NCBI GenBank assembly: GCA_902761735.1
Contig: CACWLL010000006.1
Span: 186,001 to 250,000, forward strand
Source: an uncultured bacterium
GTDB taxonomy: Bacteria; Cyanobacteriota; Vampirovibrionia; Gastranaerophilales; Gastranaerophilaceae
Direction of reading: 5' to 3'
Length of the DNA: 64,000 bases
The notes beneath the pieces were generated by a model, which was given only the letters and a program-made list of their open reading frames with translations, was not told the origin of the DNA and did not search any database. Shown here piece after piece: positions 7,498 to 17,600 of the stretch. The translations under genes were made by a program, and so were the position numbers. Position 1 is the first letter of the stretch. The number at the start of each line of letters is the position of its first letter.

Positions 7498-7533
7498 AGC
7501 GTAGCATCAAATGTTTTGCCTCAGGTACTACCA
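7498..7533. repeat. Third, partial copy of the intergenic repeat
   Basis: The 29 bases from 7498 resemble unit 1 from 5648: AGCGTAGCATC against AGCGAAGCATC, then TTTTGCCTCAGG against TCGTGCCTCAGG. It abuts the stop codon of the next minus-strand gene. Confidence 0.5.
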
Positions 7534-8166
7534 ATTGGTTCGGGTCATAATTTCTTTGCCTTTTTCGTCAAACATTTTTTCTTTGTACCAAACACCTTTA
7601 AACTTACCGTTTGGTTTGAAAATATATTGTATGTCATGGCTTTCTACATATATTCCGCCTGCTAATTTCCCGTTTGCTCGATATTGTTTTGTACAATAAG
7701 GAAAGTTTGGATAGTTTTCGGAAATATCATCAATGTATGCTAACCCACCCAATGCACTGTAATAATATACATGCCTTAAATCAGCCTTGGGTTGAAGTGC
7801 ATATGAGTATAAGATAGGTTCACCTTTAAAATTTCTGAAAAATCCCGACATATTATATTCTTTTGTTTCGTTTGCTCCGTTAGAAATTAATCTGTAATGT
7901 GTTTTTACTTGTTTATCTTTCAGAAAATCTTTGTATGTGTTACGAAATTCTTTTCGTTTTATTGAGGTTATATTTTCCGTCCCAAAAAGTTGTGTTCTGT
8001 ATAAATCTATTTTTTCATTTCTCTGAACTTGGTCCATGTTTACCCAATCAAAGGTAACGGAAGCTTCAATCGGGGCAGGTTGTTCTTCAGCTAAAACCGT
8101 TGTGTAAGAATAGTTTCCGTAATTTGCAAATATAGCAAGTGCCAATATAACCAATAACTTTTTCAT
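7528..8166 (-). CDS. Exported hypothetical protein
   Basis: 212 residues with a clear signal peptide (MKKLLVILALAIFANYGNYSY, cleavage probably near residues 20-27). The mature part is polar, with several Tyr-rich short strand-like stretches (HYRLISNGANETKEYNMSGFF, GKLAGGIYVESHDIQYIF), suggesting a small beta-rich periplasmic or surface protein. No domain recognised. GAGGGA precedes the ATG. An HLR1-like box lies about 90 bp upstream, shared with the divergent gene at 8438. Confidence 0.75.
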   Translation of the reverse strand: MKKLLVILALAIFANYGNYSYTTVLAEEQPAPIEASVTFDWVNMDQVQRNEKIDLYRTQLFGTENITSIKRKEFRNTYKDFLKDKQVKTHYRLISNGANETKEYNMSGFFRNFKGEPILYSYALQPKADLRHVYYYSALGGLAYIDDISENYPNFPYCTKQYRANGKLAGGIYVESHDIQYIFKPNGKFKGVWYKEKMFDEKGKEIMTRTNW

Positions 8167-8253
8167 TCATTATCCCTCTTTATTAATATAAAGTTTATCA
8201 CGAAAAATTTTGTCGGATAGGGGTTTTTAAGAAAAATATGTACTTATTTTACA

Positions 8254-8271
8254 AATGTAAAGAATTGTAAA
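8254..8271 (-). promoter_or_regulatory. HLR1-like box (divergent region 8166/8438)
   Basis: The minus strand reads TTTACAATTCTTTACATT, a full match to the HLR1 consensus KTTACAWWNNKTTACAWW bound by RpaB in cyanobacteria. A third, inverted half site TTTACA (plus strand) adjoins it. It is centred about 50 bp upstream of the start predicted from TATACT at 8301-8306. Confidence 0.55.
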
Positions 8272-8311
8272 TGTGGATTTTAAAAAGGCTGAAACTCGCT
8301 TATACTCTATC

Positions 8312-8333
8312 ATAGGATAGGATAGGATAGGAT
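8312..8333. repeat. ATAGG tandem repeat in 5' leader
   Basis: Four tandem copies of the 5-bp unit ATAGG plus AT. With the -10 TATACT at 8301, transcription would start at the edge of the repeat, about 125 nt before the gene at 8438. Confidence 0.85.
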
Positions 8334-8437
8334 GGTGCGGGGCGGTGGCAATACTTTCGGACATCTTGTTTTTATAAATACAAGAGAGATTTTTATTTCG
8401 AGAGGTATCAAGAAAAGCGAGAAAGCGAGGTATTAAT

Positions 8438-8959
8438 ATGGTATTAAGAGTAGACGGATCAACCCCAAATTTTGACATAAGAGATGGGGAACCTGCAAAA
8501 AACGGTCAAAAAGTTAATCAACAAAATCAAGATATGCCATCTGTGTTTGGGTTTAAAGATAACGGAAACGGTATTGTTGATAAAGAAGATTTTTCTGATG
8601 CTGATATGTTAAAGATTGCAGAGGAGAAAGGTCTAATAGGCAAAGCTTGGGCTAGCATAACTAACCTACCCGAAATATTTATGAAAAATAAAGGAGAGGT
8701 TTCTAAGCAAAAAGAATTTATTAAAGATTTGTTAGTAAATATTGAAAGTGGTAAACAAATTGGTACTGTTCAATTTGGTACGGTTGATCCTATTCTTGGT
8801 GTTAATACTAATCCTGTTATGAATATTCAGGTAAAAGATAGTAAAGTAATCTTAACCCCATTTAAACATGGACAAGTCGGAACTCCGATTGAAATGTCAG
8901 AAGAGGAATTTCTTCAAAAATGTATAGACGAAAATGGAATTTTGAATAAAGCTATGTAG
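8438..8959 (+). CDS. Hypothetical protein with EF-hand/dockerin-like loop
   Basis: 173 residues, no signal peptide. Residues 40-52 (KDNGNGIVDKEDF) resemble a dockerin or EF-hand calcium loop, with N3, N5, G6, V8, D9 and D12 in place, but Lys replaces the first ligand Asp, so calcium binding is doubtful. The C-terminal half has a strand-rich stretch around IGTVQFGTVDPILGVNTNPVMNIQVKDSKVILTP cut here by position (about 108-145). The start follows GAGG by 8 nt. Family not recognised. The HLR1-like box and ATAGG repeat upstream suggest specific regulation. Confidence 0.75.
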   Translation: MVLRVDGSTPNFDIRDGEPAKNGQKVNQQNQDMPSVFGFKDNGNGIVDKEDFSDADMLKIAEEKGLIGKAWASITNLPEIFMKNKGEVSKQKEFIKDLLVNIESGKQIGTVQFGTVDPILGVNTNPVMNIQVKDSKVILTPFKHGQVGTPIEMSEEEFLQKCIDENGILNKAM

Positions 8960-8967
8960 CTATGCGG

Positions 8968-9010
8968 GGTGCGATTTTTCGCACCAAAAAACGGTGCGTT
9001 GACACGCACC
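8968..9010. repeat. Pair of GGTGCG hairpins
   Basis: GGTGCG-attttt-CGCACC (8968-8985) and GGTGCGT-tgac-ACGCACC (8993-9010) lie side by side after the stop of the gene at 8438. They share the same arms and may belong to the repeat element that follows. Confidence 0.65.
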
Positions 9011-9023
9011 CTACCTTTTATGG

Positions 9024-9130
9024 TACTAATTCCTCCCCTTATGGGGAGGATAAAGGTGGGGTGATAATGAATTTCCAGTCTCAAATTTTAGACACCCCAT
9101 CCCAACCTTCCCCGTGAGGGGAAGGAGTAT
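9024..9130. repeat. REP-doublet or MITE-like inverted repeat element
   Basis: Two halves of about 37 bp are imperfect inverted copies. The left has a hairpin TCCTCCCC-ttat-GGGGAGGA (9031-9050) then GGGGTG (9058-9063); the right has CACCCC (9093-9098) then CCTTCCCC-gtga-GGGGAAGG (9106-9125). The 9-bp word ACGCACCCT flanks the element on both sides (9004-9012 and 9135-9143). No transposase is encoded. Confidence 0.7.
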
Positions 9131-9277
9131 GGATACGCACCCTTGCTTAGCCAAACCATATACTTAAATATTTGCCTTAAACCCTTTAATATCAAAACTT
9201 TTCGTTATATGTAAATTTTTATAAATTGTAATTGTAACAATTAATTTACAATTTGTATTTTAGGTGGAGAGATTTCC

Positions 9278-9306
9278 TTGACTATGAATTTTGTTGGAAT
9301 TATGAT
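9278..9306 (+). promoter_or_regulatory. Sigma-70 promoter of rpoB operon
   Basis: TTGACT (9278-9283), 17 bp, TATGAT (9301-9306). It predicts a start near 9313 and a leader of about 195 nt. A palindrome TTGTAA...TTACAA (9232-9251) lies just upstream. Confidence 0.75.
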
Positions 9307-9415
9307 TATGTAACATGCGAAAATATTGTAGGAGTAGTGTGCCCGTTTTATGGAAACTCCGAAATATATAAAAAAGTTTATCACCCTGAAACTCAATGAC
9401 ATCAAAACTTTCCGT

Positions 9416-9470
9416 TGGTTTTAAGAGATAAAAGGTTAACAGCCTTAAGTTAGAAAGAAAACCATTTTTT
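9416..9470 (+). promoter_or_regulatory. Possible attenuator hairpin in rpoB leader
   Basis: TGGTTTT (9416-9422) can pair with AAAACCA (9458-9464), directly followed by six T, with an inner AAGG/CCTT stem (9432-9435 with 9443-9446). The outer stem is A/T-rich and closes a large loop, so it is a weak terminator at best. Confidence 0.3.
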
Positions 9471-9507
9471 GTAAGTACGTACACCATTTATTTAACGAGG
9501 TGATTTA

Positions 9508-12500
9508 ATGTCTAAGACAACAATAGCAAAAAGAGTAACTCCGATGGGTATTCCGCATACTCGATTGGATGATTTACCTGATCTTATTGAAGTGCAAAAA
9601 AAATCATTTGAATGGTTCTTAAAAGAAGGTTTGAAAGAAGAATTGCTTTCTTTCTCTCCGATTAAGGATTATACAGGAAGATTAGAGCTGCACTTCTTGC
9701 CGAATTATACCTTCGACAACGCAAAATACACAGTTGAAGAAGCTAGAATTCATGACGCAACTTACGCAAAACAATTACGCGTAATGATTAAATTAGTAAA
9801 CCGTGACAGCGGTGAAATTAAAGAACAAGAAGTTTACATCGGTGACATACCGACAATGACTGACAAAGGTACTTTCATTGTCAACGGTGCGGAACGTGTT
9901 ATCGTATCTCAAATTGTTCGTTCCCCGGGTGTTTACTTTAAACGTGAGGTTTCACCTGCAGGAAAACGTTTGTACAACGCTACAATGATTCCTAACCGTG
10001 GAGCATGGTTGAAAATAGAAACAGACAGCAATGATTTAATCTATGTAAAAATTGATAAAAACAGAAAAATCCTTGCTACAACATTATTAAAAGCTATGGG
10101 TATTACGGTTTCCGAAATGGAATCTTTATTCACTCACTTTGATTTCTTGAAGAAAACTTTGGATAAAGATACAGCTGAAACTACCGATGATGCTTTAGTT
10201 GAAGTTTATAAGAAATTAAGACCCGGCGATCCGGCTTCTCCTCAAGGCGGAAGACAAATTTTGGAATCTCGCTTCTTTGATGAGAAGAAATATGATATCG
10301 GACGTGTAGGACGTTATAAATTAAATAAAAAATTGAACTTGAATATTCCTAAGAATCAGAGAACCTTAACAGTTCAAGATATCGTTGCTTCAATTGAATA
10401 CTTAATCAATTTGACATACGACGAAGGTACTGTTGATGATATTGACCACTTGGGTAACAGAAGAATCCGTTCGGTTGGTGAATTGTTACAAAACCAATTT
10501 AGAGTCGGTTTATCAAGAATTGAGAGAATTGTTAAAGAAAGAATGACTCTTCAAGATTCTGATGCTCTTACTCCGTTGAATTTGTTAAACACAAAACCAT
10601 TGGTTGCATCATTGAAAGAATTCTTCGGTTCATCACAGTTATCACAGTTTATGGACCAAATTAACCCGTTGGCTGAATTGACTCACAAACGTCGTATTTC
10701 AGCATTAGGACCAGGCGGTTTGATGAGAGAACGTGCAGGGTTTGCGGTTCGTGATATTCACCCTTCTCACTACGGACGTATTTGTCCGATTGAAACTCCG
10801 GAAGGTCCGAACGCAGGTTTGATTGGTTCATTAGCTACCCACGCAAAAGTTAATGACTACGGATTTATTGAAGCTCCGTTCTTTGTTGTAAAAGACAGAA
10901 AAGTTACGGATGAAGTAGTTTATATGACAGCGGATGAAGATGAAAACTTCCGTTGTGCTCCTGCTGATATTCAATTAAATCCTGATAATACAATTAAAGC
11001 GGATTCGGTACCTATTCGTTACAGATCTGAATTTACAATGGGTGATGCAGATAAGGTTGACTTTGTCGGTGTATCTCCAATCCAAATTATTTCTGTTGCG
11101 ACATCATTGATTCCGTTTATTGAACACGATGATGCTAACCGTGCATTGATGGGTTCTAACATGCAACGTCAGTCAGTACCTCTTCTGATTACGGACAGAC
11201 CGGTAGTCGGTACAGGTATGGAAGCTCGAGTTGCTAAAGACTCAGGTATGGTTATTGTATCAGATGTGGATGGTGTGGTAGAAAGAGTTGTCGGTGAAGA
11301 AATTATTATTCGCGATAACAAAAAGAAACCTCACATTTATCCGTTGGTTAAATATTTAAGAAGTAACCAAGATACTTGTATTACTCAAAAACCAATCGTA
11401 AGAAAGGGTGATACGGTTAAGGCAGGCGATGTTATTGCCGATGGTGCTTCTACAAACTGCGGCGAACTTTCATTAGGTAAAAATGTTTTGGTTGCTTATA
11501 TGCCTTGGGAAGGATATAACTTCGAGGATGCGATTTTACTTTCTGAAAGATGTGTTCATGATGATATCTTTACATCAGTCCATATTGAAAAATTAGAAAT
11601 TGATGCTCGTCAAACAAAACTCGGACCTGAAGAAATTACTCGTGAAATTCCGAATGTATCAGAAGATGCTCTTCGTCATTTGGATGAACGCGGTATTGTT
11701 CGTATAGGTGCAAGAGTTTATGCTGACGACATTCTTGTTGGTAAAGTAACACCGAAAGGTGAATCTGAACATCCGCCTGAAGAAAAATTGTTAAGAGCAA
11801 TTTTTGCAGAAAAAGCAAGAGATGTAAAAGATAATTCATTGAGAGTTCCTCACGGTGAAGGTGGCAGAGTTATCGATGTCAAGGTGTTTGACAGAGAAAA
11901 AGGTGATGAATTACCTCCTGGAGCAAATACCGTAATCAGAGTTTATATCGCACAAAAACGTAAGGTTTCTGTAGGTGATAAACTTTCAGGACGTCACGGT
12001 AATAAAGGTATTGTATCTCGTATATTACCGAGAGAAGATATGCCATTCTTGCCAAACGGTACTCCTGTTGATATCGTATTGAACCCATTGGGTGTTCCTT
12101 CTCGTATGAATGTTGGACAAACTTATGAATTGTTGTTAGGTTTGGCTGCATACTTGACAGGTAATCACTATGAAGCTCCTTCTTTCGACGAAAGATATGG
12201 CGAAAACACTTCAGAAAAAGCTACAAAGGCTGAGTTGCTGAAGGGTATTAAAGAAGCAGGATGCGATTGGGTTAACGAAGACGGTAAGGTTACATTGATA
12301 GACGGAAGAACAGGTGAACCGTTCGACAGACCGGTAGCTGTTGGTCTTTCTTATATCTTGAAACTTGTCCACCTTGTTGATGATAAGATTCACGCAAGAA
12401 GTACAGGTCCTTACTCATTAGTTACACAACAACCTTTAGGCGGTAAAGCTCAATTCGGCGGACAGAGATTCGGTGAAATGGAAGTTTGGGCCTTGGAAGC

Positions 12501-12825
12501 TTATGGTGCGGCTTACACATTACAGGAAATGTTAACTATTAAATCCGATGATGTGAACGGACGTAACAGAGCTTACGAAGCAATCGTTAAAGGTGATAAT
12601 ATCCCTAGACCGGGTATTCCTGAGTCATTCAAGGTACTTGTAAGAGAATTGCAAAGTATCGGTTTGGATATTACGGTAGCAAAGAAAGATGGTGCAGAAG
12701 TCGATTTGATGACAGATATGGACGATTTGAGAAAGTCAGCTCCAAAGAGAACTCTTTCTGATATCGATTCAGAGTTATTAAATATTAATTTCTTCGAAAC
12801 ACCAACTACTTTCGGAGATATGTAA
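9508..12825 (+). CDS. rpoB: RNA polymerase subunit beta
   Basis: 1105 residues, the compact length usual for cyanobacterial-type beta. It forms one jaw and part of the active centre of RNA polymerase. Visible motifs: RSPGVYF, rifampicin-region sequence [35 protein letters not shown]-type [32 protein letters not shown]-like [16 protein letters not shown], and [15 protein letters not shown]. No rplL or other ribosomal protein gene precedes it. GAGGTG is the ribosome binding site. It heads the rpoB-rpoC1-rpoC2 operon. Nothing unusual in the rifampicin region: SQFMDQ and HKRRISALG are intact. Confidence 0.97.
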   Translation: MSKTTIAKRVTPMGIPHTRLDDLPDLIEVQKKSFEWFLKEGLKEELLSFSPIKDYTGRLELHFLPNYTFDNAKYTVEEARIHDATYAKQLRVMIKLVNRDSGEIKEQEVYIGDIPTMTDKGTFIVNGAERVIVSQIVRSPGVYFKREVSPAGKRLYNATMIPNRGAWLKIETDSNDLIYVKIDKNRKILATTLLKAMGITVSEMESLFTHFDFLKKTLDKDTAETTDDALVEVYKKLRPGDPASPQGGRQILESRFFDEKKYDIGRVGRYKLNKKLNLNIPKNQRTLTVQDIVASIEYLINLTYDEGTVDDIDHLGNRRIRSVGELLQNQFRVGLSRIERIVKERMTLQDSDALTPLNLLNTKPLVASLKEFFGSSQLSQFMDQINPLAELTHKRRISALGPGGLMRERAGFAVRDIHPSHYGRICPIETPEGPNAGLIGSLATHAKVNDYGFIEAPFFVVKDRKVTDEVVYMTADEDENFRCAPADIQLNPDNTIKADSVPIRYRSEFTMGDADKVDFVGVSPIQIISVATSLIPFIEHDDANRALMGSNMQRQSVPLLITDRPVVGTGMEARVAKDSGMVIVSDVDGVVERVVGEEIIIRDNKKKPHIYPLVKYLRSNQDTCITQKPIVRKGDTVKAGDVIADGASTNCGELSLGKNVLVAYMPWEGYNFEDAILLSERCVHDDIFTSVHIEKLEIDARQTKLGPEEITREIPNVSEDALRHLDERGIVRIGARVYADDILVGKVTPKGESEHPPEEKLLRAIFAEKARDVKDNSLRVPHGEGGRVIDVKVFDREKGDELPPGANTVIRVYIAQKRKVSVGDKLSGRHGNKGIVSRILPREDMPFLPNGTPVDIVLNPLGVPSRMNVGQTYELLLGLAAYLTGNHYEAPSFDERYGENTSEKATKAELLKGIKEAGCDWVNEDGKVTLIDGRTGEPFDRPVAVGLSYILKLVHLVDDKIHARSTGPYSLVTQQPLGGKAQFGGQRFGEMEVWALEAYGAAYTLQEMLTIKSDDVNGRNRAYEAIVKGDNIPRPGIPESFKVLVRELQSIGLDITVAKKDGAEVDLMTDMDDLRKSAPKRTLSDIDSELLNINFFETPTTFGDM

Positions 12826-12925
12826 TTTGTTAGGGGAACATTTGTTCCCCGACCCAAATAGTTAAACTAATAAGGAAATAGGGAAATTTCCCGAAAATCT
12901 TTAAAATAAAGGAGAAAGAATAAAA

Positions 12926-14644
12926 ATGTCAACAAGTATTGATTATTTTGACTATATACGAATTAGTATTGCGTCACCTGAAAGGATTTTGAAATGGTCC
13001 TATGGTGAGGTTACTAAGCCGGAAACAATCAACTACCGTACATTAAAACCTGAAAGAGATGGTTTGTTCTGTGAAAGAATTTTTGGACCATCAAAAGATT
13101 GGGAATGCTATTGCGGTAAGTATAAAAGAGTTCGTCACAAAGGTATTATATGCGAACGCTGTGGTGTAGAAGTTACGGATTCAAAAGTAAGACGTCAGAG
13201 AATGGGTCACATAAAATTAGCAGCTCCTGTTTCTCATATTTGGTTCTTAAAAGGTATTCCTTCTTACCTCGGTTTATTGTTAGATATGACTTTGAAAGAT
13301 TTGGAACAGGTTATCTATTTTAATAATTACGTTGTTATTGACCCTGCCGATTCAGAATTCAAAAAACTTCAATTGTTAAGTGAAGAAGAATATGAAGACT
13401 ACATGGTTGAACATGAAGACAGCGCAATAAAAGTAGGTATCGGTGCTGAAGCAATCAAAGAATTGTTAAGCGAACTTGATATTAAACAGATGGCAGAAGA
13501 AATGAGAGCCGAATTAAATGAGGGTGTAACTTCTGTTCAAAGAAAATCTAAATTAATTAAAAGATTAAGATTATTGGATTCATTGATTTCATCAGAAACG
13601 GATCCTACATGGATGGTAATGGATGTACTTCCTGTTACTCCTCCTGATTTAAGACCAATGGTTCAATTGGATGGCGGACGTTTTGCTACTTCTGATTTGA
13701 ATGACTTGTACAGACGTGTAATTAACAGAAACAACCGTTTACAAAGATTATTGGAAATGGGTGCACCTGAAATTATCGTAAGAAACGAAAAACGTATGTT
13801 ACAAGAAGCCGTTGATGCTCTAATTGATAACGGCAGAAGAGGAAGAACGGTTGTTGGTCCTAACAACAGAGCGTTGAAATCATTATCAAATATTATTGAA
13901 GGTAAACAAGGTCGTTTCAGACAGAATTTGCTCGGTAAACGTGTTGACTACTCAGGTCGTTCGGTTATCGTAGTAGGTCCTACATTGAAATTAAATCAGT
14001 GTGGTTTGCCAAAAGAAATGGCTATCGAATTATTCAAGCCTTTCGTTGTAAATAAATTAATAGAAAGAGGGTACGTTCAAAATATTAAATCAGCTAAGAA
14101 GAAGATTGAACGTTCGGAAGCTATAGTATGGGATATTTTAGAAGAGGTAATCGACGGACATCCTGTATTATTGAACCGTGCACCAACCCTTCACAGACTG
14201 GGTATTCAAGCATTTGAACCAAAACTTGTAGAAGGTCGTGCTATTCAACTTCACCCGTTGGTATGTACAGCATTTAACGCTGACTTCGACGGTGACCAGA
14301 TGGCTGTTCACGTACCGCTTTCAATTGAGGCTCAAACAGAAGCTAGAATGTTGATGTTGGCTACAAACAATATCTTAGCTCCTGCAACAGGTAAGCCGAT
14401 AATTACTCCATCTCAGGATATGGTCCTCGGTATGTATTACCTGACTATTATTAAAAATCCTGATATGCCGGTTAAAGGTTACTTCTATAACTTCCAAGAT
14501 GCTATTTCGGCTCTTGAAGTTGGGGTGATTGAGCTCCACGACAAAATTGTTGTAAGAGATGAACACGGCGACAGAATTGAAACTACTGTCGGAAGAATTA
14601 TCTTTAACGAAACAGTTAGAAAAGCGATAGCGTTATCAGCTTAA
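12926..14644 (+). CDS. rpoC1: RNA polymerase subunit gamma (N-terminal part of beta')
   Basis: 572 residues covering the N-terminal third of bacterial beta'. It holds the zinc ribbon [20 protein letters not shown] (about residues 61-80), the lid and bridge to [19 protein letters not shown], and the catalytic magnesium loop [12 protein letters not shown]. The chain ends after KAIALSA and the stop is real: a new ATG with its own ribosome binding site starts rpoC2 41 bp later. Splitting of rpoC at this point is a hallmark of cyanobacteria, their non-photosynthetic relatives and plastids, and is the strongest lineage marker here. Confidence 0.97.
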   Translation: MSTSIDYFDYIRISIASPERILKWSYGEVTKPETINYRTLKPERDGLFCERIFGPSKDWECYCGKYKRVRHKGIICERCGVEVTDSKVRRQRMGHIKLAAPVSHIWFLKGIPSYLGLLLDMTLKDLEQVIYFNNYVVIDPADSEFKKLQLLSEEEYEDYMVEHEDSAIKVGIGAEAIKELLSELDIKQMAEEMRAELNEGVTSVQRKSKLIKRLRLLDSLISSETDPTWMVMDVLPVTPPDLRPMVQLDGGRFATSDLNDLYRRVINRNNRLQRLLEMGAPEIIVRNEKRMLQEAVDALIDNGRRGRTVVGPNNRALKSLSNIIEGKQGRFRQNLLGKRVDYSGRSVIVVGPTLKLNQCGLPKEMAIELFKPFVVNKLIERGYVQNIKSAKKKIERSEAIVWDILEEVIDGHPVLLNRAPTLHRLGIQAFEPKLVEGRAIQLHPLVCTAFNADFDGDQMAVHVPLSIEAQTEARMLMLATNNILAPATGKPIITPSQDMVLGMYYLTIIKNPDMPVKGYFYNFQDAISALEVGVIELHDKIVVRDEHGDRIETTVGRIIFNETVRKAIALSA

Positions 14645-14685
14645 CTCAAATAAATGGAAATTAATAAAATTGAGGAAATAATATA

Positions 14686-17600
14686 ATGGAAACAACTTAT
14701 ACTAATTCAAAGAAGACACTGGACTTCATTAACAAGCAAATGGATAAAAAGGCGTTAAACCAATTTTTATCTCAAATGTACTTGGAGTTCGGTGGTGCTA
14801 CAACTGCTGAATTGGCAAACAGCTTGAAAAACCTCGGTTACAAATATGCAACGAAATCAGGTACAACTATTTCAATTGCAGATTTGCAAGTTCCGGAAGT
14901 TAAGAAAGATTTGTTAAAAGAAGCAGAAGTTGAAATTGAAAAATCAACAACCAGATATTTAAAAGGTGAAATTACAGAGGTAGAAAGATATACAAAAGTT
15001 ATCGATACCTGGTCAGAAACAACAGCTAAATTAACTTCAAGCGTAGTTGATAATTTTGACAAACTGAATCCTGTATATATGATGGCATTCTCCGGTGCGA
15101 GAGGTAACTTATCTCAGGTATCACAGCTTGTCGGTATGCGTGGTTTGATGGCTGATGCACAAGGTCAGATTATCGACTTGCCTATTAAGGCAAACTTTAA
15201 AGAAGGTCTATCCGTTACTGAATACATTATTTCATCTTATGGTGCAAGAAAAGGGCTTGTAGATACTGCGTTAAAAACAGCGGACTCAGGTTATTTGACA
15301 AGACGTTTGGTTGACGTTGCTCAGGATGTTATTATCCGTGCTGATGATTGCCATACTACAAAATCAATTAACATGAAACCTATTACCGAAGGTGACACTG
15401 TTATTGTTCCTTTAATTGACAGATTGTTAGGTAGAACAGTTGCTCAGGATATTGTTGATGAAAATGGTAATGTCCTTGTAACAAACGGTACAACTTTAGA
15501 CAGAAAAGATATCAGAAAGATTTCTAAGTTAAACTTGCAAGAACTTAAAGTTCGTTCCGGTTTGACTTGCGGTCTTGAATACGGTATCTGTCAAAAGTGT
15601 TACGGATGGGCGATGACTACTCAAAAACTTGTAGATATCGGTGAAGCAATCGGTATTATCGCCGCTCAATCAATCGGTGAACCGGGTACACAGTTGACAA
15701 TGAGAACATTCCACACCGGTGGTGTATTTAAGGGTTCAGGTGCAATGAAAACGGTTGAATCTGCTATTGCCGGCGAAGTTGTGTCAAGTGTAAAAACAAG
15801 AGAATTGAGAACTCGTCACGGTGATGTTGTTAGGGTGTCTAACTATGAAGCAGATATCGAAGTTAAAGGTGCTAAGAAAACCGAAAAATATCATATTCCT
15901 GCGGGTTCTACAGTATTCTTCGAAAATGGAATGAAAGTAGAAAAAGGATTCAAACTTGCAACTTATGAACCGGTATCTCAAGGTGACGGTTCTCGTTTGA
16001 CAGAAAAGGCTACAAAAGATATTACTACTGACTTGTCAGGTGAAGTAATATTTGAAGATTTTGTTGCTGATGAAAAGAAAGACAGACAAGGTAACATTTC
16101 AAGAACTACAAACAAACAAGGTGTTATTTGGGTTCTTGGCGGAGATGTTTACAATCTTCCGGGCGGTTCAAAAGTCCTTGTTGAGGATGGAAAAGCTGTT
16201 AAGAAAGGTGAAAAATTAGCCGAAACATTAACCATTTGTGAACACGGTGGTGAAGTTCGTTTTGGTGATGACCTTGTCGTAGAAGAAGTGAAATTTGAAG
16301 GAAAGAAGATAAGAAAGATTGTCCAAGGTAAAGAAATTACAATCGTTATTGCTTCTTTAGCTCCTGATAATGCAGCTTTTGAACAAACGAAGAAAGAACA
16401 ACTTTGGACAGTAAACAAAACAGGTGAAAAATATATTGTAAAAGCTCCTGTTGATACTCCTGTTGAGAACGGTATGATTATTGCCGAATTGATTGATGAT
16501 GAGTGTGCCGTTTCTTCTTCAGGTGAAATCAAATATGTTGATGTTGAAGTTGACGAAAATCAGATTATTACAAAACCGGGTTCTGTAGTATTTATTCCGG
16601 AAGAAATTCACCAAATTTCAAAAGATGCATCTTTGAAGATGGTTGAAAACGGAACATTTGTTACTGCCGGTACCGAAATTGTAAAAGACGTATACTGTCA
16701 TATCGATGGTATCGTTGAATTTAAAGAATACAATGATATTATCCACGAAATCACCGTAAGACCGGGTGAAATCCACACATTGCCAAATGTTGGAGCATTG
16801 AAGGTTGATGAAGGTGAAGTAGTTAAGAAGGGTACTGTAATTGCTGACGGAGTTAAAGCAAAAGAAACTTCTATCGTTACAATTATGGATTCTTCAATGG
16901 ATGATTTGGCAATTGATGATTTGGATGAAGAACTTGATGCAAGTTTGAACTTGGATGAAGACAGTATTTCAAATCAGCCGATACAAATTTTGGTAAGACC
17001 TGTTCAAGTATTGAAGGTTGAACAAAAAGACGTATCTATTAAATTTAATTCAACTGATGATTTGATAGATATAGTTCCTGTAACTCAACTTCAATATAAA
17101 GACGGTGCAAGAGTTCGTAACTTAGACGGTTCTACGATTACCAGAACAAGTTTAGTTTTGCAAATGCAAGGTTATTTGTCACACTTAAAAGGTATGGTAG
17201 AACTTGACAGTAGCAATAATTTAAGAATTGTTGTATTAGAAAACTTGATTGTTCGTCGTGAACAAGAGGGTAATTCTAAATTAGCATCTTCTTTACAAAC
17301 AGAACTTCTTGTAAAAGACGGTGAAACTATCTCTGCAAAAACTCCGATTGCAAAGACTCAAGTTCTTTCAATTAACGACGGTGTTGCATCTATAAAGAAT
17401 AACGAAACCGAAACAAGAAGGTTGCTGTTGACCAGTGAAACTTATGAAACGGTTATCAAGACATCAGGCAAGGCAAGCGTTAAAAAAGGCGATTTTGTAA
17501 AACTTGATCAAGTGATTACTGACAAAGGTGATGTTTCAACAGTTTCAGGGCAGGTAATTTCTGTAAATAAAGGTGAAATCAAAATCAGAAACGGTCGTCC

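Noticed and set aside
9232-9251. Fourth HLR1 box upstream of rpoB
   Set aside because: TTGTAA and TTACAA face each other as a palindrome, not as 10-bp-spaced direct repeats; direct TGTAA copies nearby have the wrong spacing.
9260-9487. Minus-strand frame of 75 residues before rpoB
   Set aside because: Covers the rpoB promoter and leader in antisense; no convincing start signal.
14645-14685. Frameshift or sequencing error splitting rpoC
   Set aside because: The break is at the usual cyanobacterial site and rpoC2 has its own GAGG and ATG; the split is natural.
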